In this document: positions 1 to 7,235 of the stretch, piece after piece | Numbering within the stretch: the first letter of the stretch is position 1 | How the letters are laid out: the number at the start of each line of letters is the position of its first letter | DNA from: Planctomycetaceae bacterium | Lineage (GTDB): Bacteria > Planctomycetota > Planctomycetia > Pirellulales > Pirellulaceae | Assembly (NCBI GenBank): GCA_003506095.1 | Contig: DNWZ01000705.1 | Coordinates: forward strand, 1 to 13,373 | Direction: 5' to 3' | Length of the DNA stretch: 13,373 nucleotides | Notes under the pieces: generated by a model | What the model saw: the letters and a program-made list of their open reading frames with translations, nothing else | The model's database searches: none | Told to the model about the DNA's origin: nothing | Position numbers and translations under genes: made by a program

Positions 1-25
1 ACTAACAACTAACAACTAACAACTT
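1..25. repeat. Heptamer tandem repeat (CTAACAA) just upstream of the first gene
   Basis: Three perfect copies of CTAACAA occupy 2-8, 9-15 and 16-22, and a fourth unit (CTTATGA, 23-29) carries the start codon of the next gene. The array fills the space where a ribosome binding site should be, and no Shine-Dalgarno-like sequence is visible. The left end lies outside the window. The same 7-bp period with units starting CT recurs at 5942-6025. Comparable heptamer repeats are known between genes in cyanobacteria; membership of one family here is my inference. Confidence 0.85.
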
Positions 26-1009
26 ATGAGAAAAATACTCATTACCGGCGGTGCCGGCTTTGTAGGTCGGCGTTTCTGCAAGCGATTTCTGGAGGCGGGG
101 GACGAAGTGCACTGCGTAGACCCCGTTGCCAAAGATACTGGTGGCATACATCCGGACGAAGGCTTTCCTTTGTATGCACCTCGCGATTTCGCAAACTTTC
201 ATTTCTATCATCAGGATTGCCGCGAATGGTTCAAGCAGCATTCTGATGACGACTTCGACTATGCGCTGCATTTGGCGGCGATGGTGGGTGGTCGGGCGAT
301 GATCGAAAATCGACCGCTGGCCGTTGCTGACGATCTGTCGATTGATGCCGAGTATTGGCAATGGGCTGAACGCGCAAAGCCTGCCAAGACGGTTTGTTTC
401 AGCAGCAGTGCGGCTTACCCGATCGGTCGGCAGAAAGAGCAGGGCTATGAACTACTGACCGAAGATATGATTTCATTTGACGGTGATATCGGCATGCCTG
501 ACATGTCGTATGGCTGGGCGAAACTGACATGTGAATATCTGGCCCGTTTGGCGCATGAGAAGCACGGTTTGAAATCGGTCTGTTACCGACCATTCAGTGG
601 ATACGGAGAAGATCAGGACGACAGCTATCCGTTCCCCAGCATCTGCAAGCGGGCCATGGCACATGCGGGGGAAGCGACCCTGACAGTTTGGGGCACAGGC
701 GATCAGATGCGAGACTTCATTCACATCGAAGACTGCGTTGACGGTGTCCTGACAACCATGGACAAGATTGATGACGGCGATGCCTTAAACTTGTCCACCG
801 GGATCTACACCAGCTTCAAGCAGTTCGCCAGGATTGCCGCTGAAGAATGTGGCTACGAACCAGAGGTCGTCGGCATGTCGGATAAACCCGCGGGCGTCTT
901 TGCACGTGGTGGATGTACTAAAAAACAGGCGGAATTTGGATTTGAGTACTCAGTGGCCTTTCGTGACGGTATTCGGCAGGCACTAGACTATATCGCGAAT
1001 CGGGTCTAA
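26..1009 (+). CDS. NAD-dependent epimerase/dehydratase (extended SDR), nucleotide-sugar modifying
   Basis: This 327-residue protein is a typical extended short-chain dehydrogenase acting on a nucleotide sugar in the cytoplasm. The Rossmann dinucleotide motif GGAGFVG (residues 8-14) sits at the N-terminus, a Ser-rich strand FSSSAAYP (125-132) supplies the usual catalytic Ser, and Y162-x3-K166 (SYGWAK) is the catalytic pair. RDFIHIEDCVDG (229-240) is the familiar substrate-domain signature of the family. Length is normal for GDP-sugar epimerases and GDP-fucose synthase-like enzymes. The exact sugar cannot be read from sequence; GDP-mannose or GDP-fucose type substrates are plausible from the general pattern. 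It heads the run of glycosyltransferase genes and probably supplies one of their donors. The ATG start follows directly on a heptamer repeat with no Shine-Dalgarno, but it places the Rossmann motif at the expected distance from the N-terminus. Confidence 0.9.
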   Translation: MRKILITGGAGFVGRRFCKRFLEAGDEVHCVDPVAKDTGGIHPDEGFPLYAPRDFANFHFYHQDCREWFKQHSDDDFDYALHLAAMVGGRAMIENRPLAVADDLSIDAEYWQWAERAKPAKTVCFSSSAAYPIGRQKEQGYELLTEDMISFDGDIGMPDMSYGWAKLTCEYLARLAHEKHGLKSVCYRPFSGYGEDQDDSYPFPSICKRAMAHAGEATLTVWGTGDQMRDFIHIEDCVDGVLTTMDKIDDGDALNLSTGIYTSFKQFARIAAEECGYEPEVVGMSDKPAGVFARGGCTKKQAEFGFEYSVAFRDGIRQALDYIANRV

Positions 1010-1139
1010 TGGTTTTTATCTCTCTGCGATATTGTGCCCAACACACTGCAGTGGCGGTTGATGATCGGTCGCTCGATCGCCATTCGACCATCACAAAAAG
1101 TTTCATGGACACGTACCGAGTTAAAATTACCCAGCCGGG

Positions 1140-2903
1140 ATGATGGTTTCTACAACACGAACACTCGCTCCGGTTGCATTGTTCGTCTTCAATCGCCCGG
1201 TTCACACGCGCAGAACATTGGAGGCGCTTCGGCAAAACGAACTCTCAGGCCAGACGCACCTATACATCTTCTGTGACGGATGCAGGCGAGGGCAAAATGA
1301 CGAAGAGCTTGTCACCGAGGTGCGCACAGTCGTGGCTTCGGAGAAATGGTGTGGATCAGTCACGATCACGGCTGTCGATGATAACCGCGGACTCGCTCGC
1401 TCAATTCGCGATGGCATAGACGTCGTTCTGTCCGAGCATGACCGGGTTATTGTTCTTGAAGACGACATCGAGACGTCAAGTGGCTTCCTAGCGTTTATGA
1501 ATGATGCGTTGGAATTGTACGCACTCGATGAGCGTGTCATGAACGTGAGCGGGTATTTGCCTGAAACCAGTTATCAGTCGCGACTGCCAGAAACATTCTT
1601 TGTGAAGCTCATGGCCTGCTGGGGGTGGGCAACGTGGAAACGTGCTTGGCGGCTCGCAAGTTGGGACGCCGGTGAATTGCTGCGGGATTTAGCCCGTCGC
1701 ACGGGCGGACTAGATGAGTTTGATATGGATGGAACGTACCCTTATTCAGACCAACTGAGGCTTAATCGAGATGGCACGCTTAGAACCTGGGCTGTTTTTT
1801 GGGCGGCCTCCTGCTTTCTGCGGGATGGCCTCTCGCTCTTTCCCGGGCGATCACTGGTTCGAAATATCGGACTGGACGGATCGGGGGAAAATTGCCACTC
1901 CGGACAGGATGAACACGAAGACTATCGATTGGCGGTACGTGTCAATGTAGAGAGGATTCCGGTTGAGGAGTCGCGTGCCGGGCGCCGTTATTACAAGGCG
2001 TTCTATCAGTTCGGGCGAAACTCAAGCATGATTCGTAGAGCCAAATGCAGAGCAGGAGTCGTGCGCAATAAGCTGCTTCAACAGATTCCGGAGACGTTCA
2101 AATCGCCGGTACGAAACATTCTCGGAACTGAGCATCCGTTTGGGTTACCTCAATCTGAACGGAATCGATTGCGTTCGCTCCCACGCTTTCGTGAAAGTAC
2201 CGTCGACTTGTTTGGCAGGCAGCTTCGCATCGTTGACTCTGCGTCTTTTTTGGCATCTCATCAAGAAATCTTTGTCAATCAGATCTACCGATTTGCATGC
2301 AATTGCACCGCGCCAACGATAATTGATGCCGGGGCAAATCTGGGACTCGCAAGCATATACTTTAAGCGACTATTCCCAAACGCGAAGATCACCGCAATTG
2401 AGGCGGATTCAGTAATTGTTGAAGTGTTGCGAAGTAACCTTCACATATTTGGGCACGACGATGTTGCTGTGGTCCACGGTGCGGCGTGGGATTCAAATCA
2501 GAACCTTAATTTCTCTTTGGATCACGCAGATGCCGGGCGAGTCTCAGATGCCGGCAACGGTGAGGTTAGGGGGCTTCGCCTCCGTGATTTGATCGATGGG
2601 CAACATGTCGATCTCCTGAAAATGGATATTGAAGGCGCAGAAACACGAGTGCTTTTGGACTGCGAAGGAGCGATGGCCGGTGTTCAACGCATGTTCGTCG
2701 AGTATCACTCGTTTGCGGGCGAACCCCAGAACCTGGCCCAACTCCTGAGCGTGCTCGAACGCGGCGGATTTCATTACTACATCCATCACACAGGTGTTCA
2801 TAGTTCGCATCCGTTTGTCAAGCTAGAGCAGGAAGCAGGGTTTGACTTGCAGCTTAACATTTTCGCGACGCGGGGGTCGGAAACTTTGGATTGCATCAAT
2901 TGA
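1140..2903 (+). CDS. Two-domain glycosyltransferase - FkbM family methyltransferase fusion
   Basis: The 587-residue product joins two enzymes. Residues 10-300 resemble a GT-A glycosyltransferase: PVALFVFNRP (11-20) opens the first beta strand, VDDNRGLA (79-86) follows, and VLEDDIETS (105-113) carries the acidic metal and nucleotide-sugar binding site. WGWATWKRAW (161-170) is a motif I associate with this sugar-transferase type. Residues 350-575 form an FkbM-type SAM methyltransferase, with SAM loop IIDAGANLGLAS (394-405), acidic strand-2 end IEAD (420-423) and the family signature LLKMDIEGAE (492-501). The linker (about 300-350) is basic. A single chain that transfers a sugar and then O-methylates the product is the natural reading, but order and acceptor are inference. 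The start is ATG ATG at 1140/1143 with a weak purine stretch before it. The stop overlaps the next gene, so the two are probably translationally coupled. Confidence 0.88.
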   Translation: MMVSTTRTLAPVALFVFNRPVHTRRTLEALRQNELSGQTHLYIFCDGCRRGQNDEELVTEVRTVVASEKWCGSVTITAVDDNRGLARSIRDGIDVVLSEHDRVIVLEDDIETSSGFLAFMNDALELYALDERVMNVSGYLPETSYQSRLPETFFVKLMACWGWATWKRAWRLASWDAGELLRDLARRTGGLDEFDMDGTYPYSDQLRLNRDGTLRTWAVFWAASCFLRDGLSLFPGRSLVRNIGLDGSGENCHSGQDEHEDYRLAVRVNVERIPVEESRAGRRYYKAFYQFGRNSSMIRRAKCRAGVVRNKLLQQIPETFKSPVRNILGTEHPFGLPQSERNRLRSLPRFRESTVDLFGRQLRIVDSASFLASHQEIFVNQIYRFACNCTAPTIIDAGANLGLASIYFKRLFPNAKITAIEADSVIVEVLRSNLHIFGHDDVAVVHGAAWDSNQNLNFSLDHADAGRVSDAGNGEVRGLRLRDLIDGQHVDLLKMDIEGAETRVLLDCEGAMAGVQRMFVEYHSFAGEPQNLAQLLSVLERGGFHYYIHHTGVHSSHPFVKLEQEAGFDLQLNIFATRGSETLDCIN

Positions 2904-4111
2904 TCACGCATTTGTCCGCCAACCAAACCGGCGGGGCGGCGATCTCCGCTCGACGACTGCACAACGGACTTCAATCGCTCGGAACGGATAGCCACTTCTT
3001 ATCGCTCGTGGGCGAGCCAAATACCAAACTCGGTGTCGACGTACTTCCGAAACTTTATCCACGTTTCTGGCATAACGCCGCTTATCGTCTAGGGTTTCCT
3101 GTTCAGCAGCATCTGAAGTGGCAACGGAGAATGAAGCAATTGGACTGCGAGGGCTTATTCACCAGCAACATTGAATCCGATCATGACGTCCTGTCGCATC
3201 CCACCGTCCAAGAAGCGTCCGTGCTGAACTTGCACTGGGTGCCTGGGATGCTTGATTGGAAGACGTTTTTTGCGTCTGTGGATCGCCCGCTGGTTTGGAC
3301 GCTGCACGATATGAATCCATTTTTAGGGATTTTTCATTACACCGTTGACCGAGATCGGGCAAGTCCGGCTTTGCAAAGGCTTGACCGAGACATTCTTGAA
3401 ATCAAAAAGCGAATCCTCCATTCCCTTGATAGACCGCCAGTTATTGTTTCACCTTCGAAGTGGCTGCTACGGGAATCGAGCCAATCCGAGTTGTTTTCAG
3501 GCCTACGTCATGTACACATTCCGTACGGACTCGATACCACTGTATTCAAGCCCTTTCCGCAGGGCTTTGCTCGCGATGTTTTCCAGCTACCGCAAGACCG
3601 CAAACTCATGTTAGTGGTCGCCGAGCAGTTGGACGACCACCGCAAGGGATTCGACCTGCTCGTGGACGCTCTCAGCTCCATGAAGCTTCCGTACGACTTG
3701 GAACTGGTCGCCGTTGGGAAAGGCGCGGTCCCTGTCGCATCGATGCGGTGCCATCATCTGGGCTCGATCCATGACGAGCGATTGATGGCCCTGCTCTACT
3801 CTGCAGTTGACTATACGGCAATCACCAGCCGACAAGACAATCTTCCCAACGTTGTACTAGAATCGCTCTGCTGCGGCACTCCCGTCGTCGGCACACCGGC
3901 AGGTGGAATTCCGGAACCGATCATTTCCGAACGCGACGGTTTCGTCGCGGAATCAATCTCATCTTCTGCACTTTCCGACGCAATTCGACAGGCGATATCT
4001 CAAACGTTTGACCGGGAGCGTATCGCGAAGGAAGCGGCGGCTCGTTACAACGGGGTTCTTCAGGCACGACGTTGCCAAGCTCTTTACGACGAAATGTGCC
4101 ACCAGGCATAA
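2900..4111 (+). CDS. GT4 family glycosyltransferase (group 1)
   Basis: The product (403 residues from TTG at 2900) is a GT-B retaining glycosyltransferase. The N-terminal strand and loop ITHLSANQTGGAA (2-14) is the acceptor-side glycine motif of the family. NLHWVPG (110-116) and WTLHDMNPF are typical N-domain strands. In the C-domain, RKGFDLLVDAL (248-258) and SRQDNLPNVVLESLCCG (310-326) form the nucleotide-sugar site, with E321 as the conserved Glu. Family members are usually 370-420 residues. The start at 2900 overlaps the previous stop as TTGA, a classical coupling junction; an in-frame TTG at 2891 would add three residues. It probably adds a sugar from a nucleotide donor to the same glycan as its neighbours, at the inner membrane or in the cytoplasm. 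Donor and linkage are unknown. Confidence 0.88.
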   Translation: MITHLSANQTGGAAISARRLHNGLQSLGTDSHFLSLVGEPNTKLGVDVLPKLYPRFWHNAAYRLGFPVQQHLKWQRRMKQLDCEGLFTSNIESDHDVLSHPTVQEASVLNLHWVPGMLDWKTFFASVDRPLVWTLHDMNPFLGIFHYTVDRDRASPALQRLDRDILEIKKRILHSLDRPPVIVSPSKWLLRESSQSELFSGLRHVHIPYGLDTTVFKPFPQGFARDVFQLPQDRKLMLVVAEQLDDHRKGFDLLVDALSSMKLPYDLELVAVGKGAVPVASMRCHHLGSIHDERLMALLYSAVDYTAITSRQDNLPNVVLESLCCGTPVVGTPAGGIPEPIISERDGFVAESISSSALSDAIRQAISQTFDRERIAKEAAARYNGVLQARRCQALYDEMCHQA

Positions 4112-4238
4112 CGACTGCGGGTACGATTGCTCATTTGCCCGCCGCCAAATCGACGCATTCTAAACTCACCGTTTCGGCCTTTACCGTCGCACTACGAAGC
4201 TCTCGCTTATCATTAAACGAATACCGATCCTGAACAGG

Positions 4239-5057
4239 TTGTTCTATTGGCATCTGGATCGACAACACAAACAGCAGCGCCGCGCACTGGCGATGACTTA
4301 TTACGAGGCGAGGCTGAAGAGCCTGGAGCGATGGGTTACAGAATCGAAGGAAACAACAAATTTTACCTATGACCTTCATCCGACCAACTATGCGTACCTC
4401 GCCTCATTTGTCGCTATTGTGACGGGTGTCTCGGAAGAGACCGTCTCTCAGTATATCGGCGAAGTGCTCAACGATGAACAACTGCGGACGCATGTCAAAG
4501 CCGTGACCGAAGGGGCTGCTGTTGAAATACGCTCAGAATCAGACGCGGAGGCCAGATTTGCGCGTCGTGTCGGGTGGTATGCAGTCGTGCGAGCGACAAA
4601 GCCGAAGGTTATTGTCGAGACTGGTGTTGACAAAGGACTCGGCGCGTGTGTTCTTTGTGCTGCCCTGATGGCCAACGAGCGTGAAGGTTTTTCGGGCAGA
4701 TACTTCGGAACAGATATCAACCCAAGGGCGGGCTGGCTGCTCACAGGGGTGTATCAGACGTTCGGAACGATGTTGTACGGAGACTCATTGCAATCGCTAA
4801 CGGAGTTTTCCGAAACAGTTCATCTGTTCATCAATGATAGTGACCATTCGACTGAATACGAGCGAAAGGAATATGAGTTGGTTAAACGGAAATTGACAGA
4901 TCGTGCTGTGATTCTGGGTGACAACGCCCACTGTAACAGTGAACTGCATGATTTTTCAGTGCGGAATAATCGTCAATTTCTTTATTGGCAGGAATGGCCC
5001 ATCAATCACTGGTACCCAGGCTGCGGAATCGGGTTTTCTTTCCGACAATCAAAGTAG
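4239..5057 (+). CDS. Class I SAM-dependent methyltransferase
   Basis: From residue 110 the 272-residue protein has a Rossmann methyltransferase core. VIVETGVDKGLG (124-135) is the SAM-binding motif I, with GxDxG replacing the usual GxGxG. RYFGTDINPRAG (154-165) ends strand 2, and HLFINDSDHSTEYE (195-208) resembles the acidic strand-4 motif of the Methyltransf_24 type, often found in sugar and glycan O-methyltransferases. The first 110 residues are a helical extension (YYEARLKSLERW and following) without a recognised domain. The start is uncertain: TTG at 4239 gives the longest frame, while ATG at 4293 gives 254 residues and keeps the whole core. No good Shine-Dalgarno decides between them. 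Flanked by glycosyltransferase genes, it probably methylates a sugar hydroxyl of the same product; the substrate is not established. Confidence 0.78.
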   Translation: MFYWHLDRQHKQQRRALAMTYYEARLKSLERWVTESKETTNFTYDLHPTNYAYLASFVAIVTGVSEETVSQYIGEVLNDEQLRTHVKAVTEGAAVEIRSESDAEARFARRVGWYAVVRATKPKVIVETGVDKGLGACVLCAALMANEREGFSGRYFGTDINPRAGWLLTGVYQTFGTMLYGDSLQSLTEFSETVHLFINDSDHSTEYERKEYELVKRKLTDRAVILGDNAHCNSELHDFSVRNNRQFLYWQEWPINHWYPGCGIGFSFRQSK

Positions 5058-5156
5058 CCTGCCGAATGGGTAACGGTCACCGCTGTCACCCTGTGGTTTT
5101 GCCCTCAAAGCCTGGAAGCCTATGCCACTGATTGTTCAAAAAATGCTAAGTCCGGC

Positions 5157-5945
5157 ATGATTCGCCTGTTTACTTCCCTGTATCCCGAGAAGTCTGAAAC
5201 TCGCCGTAATGAGTTGTTAACCTGTCTGGAACGAAACCTTGCGAACCCCGCGATCGGCCTAGTCTGCCTGTTTTTGGAGGGTGTTGAATCGTCTTTCCCT
5301 TTTCATGAAAAGTTGAAAGTCCGTTCGATCTCTCATCGCCCGATGTATCAGGATTTTTTTGATTGGGCGAATGAACTTGTGCAACTAAACACCGATACCA
5401 GCATCATCACCAATAGTGACATTTACTTCGACCACTCAATTATTGCGATCGCGAAGAGCATGAGCATGGGCCAATGTGCCGCACTGTCTCGCTGGAATCT
5501 TGGGGGCGATGGTTCCTTCCAGATCTTCGATCGCAACGACAGTCAGGATGTGTGGGTTTTCAAAGGGAAGATTCGCCCTGTCGTCAGTGATTATCTGATG
5601 GGTGTTCCCCGATGTGACAATCGTTTGCTTCATGAACTAAGACGCGCTGGCTACGAAGTGAGCAATCCTGCGTTTTCCGTGCGTGCCTTTCACTTGCACG
5701 CGGGCGAACGAACGGAATATCCGGAGAACATTGACGGCCCACATGTCGAAGGCCCGTATGAATACTTCTGGCCGCACAATCTGATGTCTTTGCCGGCAAC
5801 AGTGCTGCACAACATGCGCCACCCCGACGCAAAACTTGGCTGGAGAATCGACTGGCGGAAACTGCAACGCACATTGTCGTGGCGAGTTTTCAACAAGGTA
5901 AAGCTGCTGGTCGCGAGAAACGAGCGTCGAGAAATCAGAAGCTAG
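5157..5945 (+). CDS. Uncharacterised GT-A-like protein with NSDIYFD motif
   Basis: The 262-residue product has no signal peptide or membrane segment. It opens with a short beta strand, MIRLFTSLYPE, followed by a helix rich in charged residues. TSIITNSDIYFD (81-92) looks like the strand ending in a DxD-type metal and nucleotide-sugar site of GT-A enzymes. Other conserved-looking blocks are ALSRWN (109-114), SQDVWVFKG (129-137), GVPRCDNRL (149-157) and HLHAGER (179-185). I recall similar proteins annotated as hypothetical in glycan clusters of planctomycetes and other bacteria, sometimes next to methyltransferases, but cannot name a characterised member. A glycosyltransferase role is therefore inference from the motif and the neighbours. 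ATG at 5157 is preceded by TCCGGC, not a strong binding site. The last codons overlap the start of a heptamer repeat array. Confidence 0.7.
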   Translation: MIRLFTSLYPEKSETRRNELLTCLERNLANPAIGLVCLFLEGVESSFPFHEKLKVRSISHRPMYQDFFDWANELVQLNTDTSIITNSDIYFDHSIIAIAKSMSMGQCAALSRWNLGGDGSFQIFDRNDSQDVWVFKGKIRPVVSDYLMGVPRCDNRLLHELRRAGYEVSNPAFSVRAFHLHAGERTEYPENIDGPHVEGPYEYFWPHNLMSLPATVLHNMRHPDAKLGWRIDWRKLQRTLSWRVFNKVKLLVARNERREIRS

Positions 5946-6025
5946 AGGCTAACATCTCGCCGCTCGCAACTCACGATTCGTAGCTCAAAACTTCCCCCTT
6001 CCCCCTGCCAACTGACAACTGATTT
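5942..6025. repeat. Intergenic array of twelve 7-bp units beginning with CT
   Basis: Cut every seven bases from 5942, the sequence gives CTAGAGG, CTAACAT, CTCGCCG, CTCGCAA, CTCACGA, TTCGTAG, CTCAAAA, CTTCCCC, CTTCCCC, CTGCCAA, CTGACAA and CTGATTT. Eleven of twelve units start with CT and the other with TT, while the following five bases vary. The array includes the stop codon of the upstream gene (5943-5945) and ends four bases before the TTG start of the next one, so it fills the whole gap. The unit CTAACAT is one base from the CTAACAA repeated at 2-22. Confidence 0.8.
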
Positions 6026-6028
6026 ATC

Positions 6029-7090
6029 TTGCCCCCCGTTGTTTCCATAATCATCCCGCACTTCAATCGTGCACTTCTGCTGCATGAGACGCTTGCGTCA
6101 CTTCAGAAACAGTCCTTCGCTGACTGGGAGGCGATTGTTGTTGACGATGGGTCTGTGCCGGAGGAATGGGCCAAGGCCCAGCAGTTTGACGATTCACGAA
6201 TTCGTTTTCGGCAGCGGACTGACGGAATCAAGGGGCCTTCGCGATGCCGCAATATCGGCGTGAAAGAGTCTGTCGGCCGATTCGTAATGTTTGTCGACTC
6301 GGACGACTTCGTCGCACCTTGGTGCCTGGCGGAACGTATCGCCTTCGTGGAGGCAAACCCTAAAGCGGCTTATTGCGTTTTTCCGGTAATGCTGTTTCAG
6401 AAAACACCTGGCGATATGGTGACTCTTTGGAATCGTCTGGACGGCGACAATGATCTGGAACGTTTCCTGCGGTCGGATCCACCTTGGCATACTTCATCAC
6501 CTATGTGGCGGCGCCAAGCGATCGAACAACTTGGCGGATTTGACGAGGAGATCATGTACGGCGACGATGCTGACCTGCACATGCGAGCGCTGTTTGCCGC
6601 AGTATTGAATGCGAAAGCAAGCAATCAGCTCCCTGACCTTTTCATTCGCAGATCATTGAACGATCGGATCACCAACACGATATCGGATCGACTGCTCGAT
6701 TCTCGAATGAATCGTTTAAAGAAGGGTACACAACTCGTAAAGGCGTATGGAACGTTGCGTCAGCAGCGATTGTGGGAAGGGCAGTACATCGTGGAAGCAG
6801 AGTTTCTGTTATTTAATATCGCTAGAAGTCGTTCACGTCAGGCTCAAGTATTGAAACAGTGGAAAACGGAGTGGATGCCGAGTGTATATTATCGAATTGT
6901 AGTAAAAACCTATTTTGTGATTTCAAACCACCTGATATCACATGCATACTTATTGCTGCGACTTAGTCGGCGACTGGCAATGTTAGCATTGCCTCCAGCC
7001 TTCTTTCCCAAAGGTGGAGGTTTTGAAGCAGTTGAAATTCACTCGTCACGATTGTTACACATGAAAACGGCATTGGTTGAAAACAGATAA
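6029..7090 (+). CDS. GT2 family glycosyltransferase
   Basis: The 353-residue product is a classical inverting GT-A enzyme. VSIIIPHFNRA (5-15) is the nucleotide-binding first strand, IVVDDGS (36-42) carries the first acidic pair, CRNIGV (73-78) follows, and FVDSDDF (88-94) is the DxD site. GDDADLHMR (178-186), after GGFDEEIMYG, provides the likely catalytic base region. The GT domain takes about 240 residues and the remaining 110 form a basic, partly hydrophobic tail with a possible membrane-associating stretch around YFVISNHLISHAYLLL. The start is TTG at 6029, the codon that puts the first strand at residue 5 as expected; it follows a heptamer array and has no visible Shine-Dalgarno. It presumably adds a sugar to the locus glycan. 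Donor, acceptor and linkage are unknown. Confidence 0.9.
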   Translation: MPPVVSIIIPHFNRALLLHETLASLQKQSFADWEAIVVDDGSVPEEWAKAQQFDDSRIRFRQRTDGIKGPSRCRNIGVKESVGRFVMFVDSDDFVAPWCLAERIAFVEANPKAAYCVFPVMLFQKTPGDMVTLWNRLDGDNDLERFLRSDPPWHTSSPMWRRQAIEQLGGFDEEIMYGDDADLHMRALFAAVLNAKASNQLPDLFIRRSLNDRITNTISDRLLDSRMNRLKKGTQLVKAYGTLRQQRLWEGQYIVEAEFLLFNIARSRSRQAQVLKQWKTEWMPSVYYRIVVKTYFVISNHLISHAYLLLRLSRRLAMLALPPAFFPKGGGFEAVEIHSSRLLHMKTALVENR

Positions 7091-7114
7091 GCAGTTTCAC
7101 GTTTCGTACCGGTC

Positions 7115-7140
7115 AACTCTATGTCCATACAACTCTATGC
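7115..7140. repeat. Pair of 10-bp direct repeats CAACTCTATG
   Basis: CAACTCTATG occurs at 7115-7124 and again at 7131-7140, 16 bp from start to start, in the 145-bp gap before the next gene. The spacing does not match the heptamer period seen elsewhere. It could be an operator half-site pair or a chance duplication; nothing in the sequence decides this. Confidence 0.4.
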
Positions 7141-7225
7141 GATAAACGTTAAGACCCTGCCTCTCGGGAAGTCTTGCTCCTGTATTTCATCTCCCTTCAA
7201 CATTGCTGTGGAATTCGTGCAGTTC

Positions 7226-7230
7226 GGAGG
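7226..7230 (+). promoter_or_regulatory. Ribosome binding site deciding the start at 7236
   Basis: GGAGG lies five bases before ATG at 7236. It is one of the few strong Shine-Dalgarno sequences in the glycan part of the window and argues for this start over the in-frame ATG-less extension upstream. Confidence 0.75.
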
Positions 7231-7235
7231 CGATT

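Noticed and set aside
2..361. A 119-codon minus-strand frame at the left edge
   Set aside because: It is antisense to the Rossmann part of the epimerase gene and has no domain or start signal.
1066..1104. Possible hairpin GGTCG/CGACC before the fusion gene
   Set aside because: Only five paired bases with a 13-base loop and an unpaired bulge; easily due to chance.
5068..5093. Possible hairpin GGGTAAC/GTCACCC between two genes
   Set aside because: It has a mismatch inside the arms and no T-run, too weak to call a terminator.
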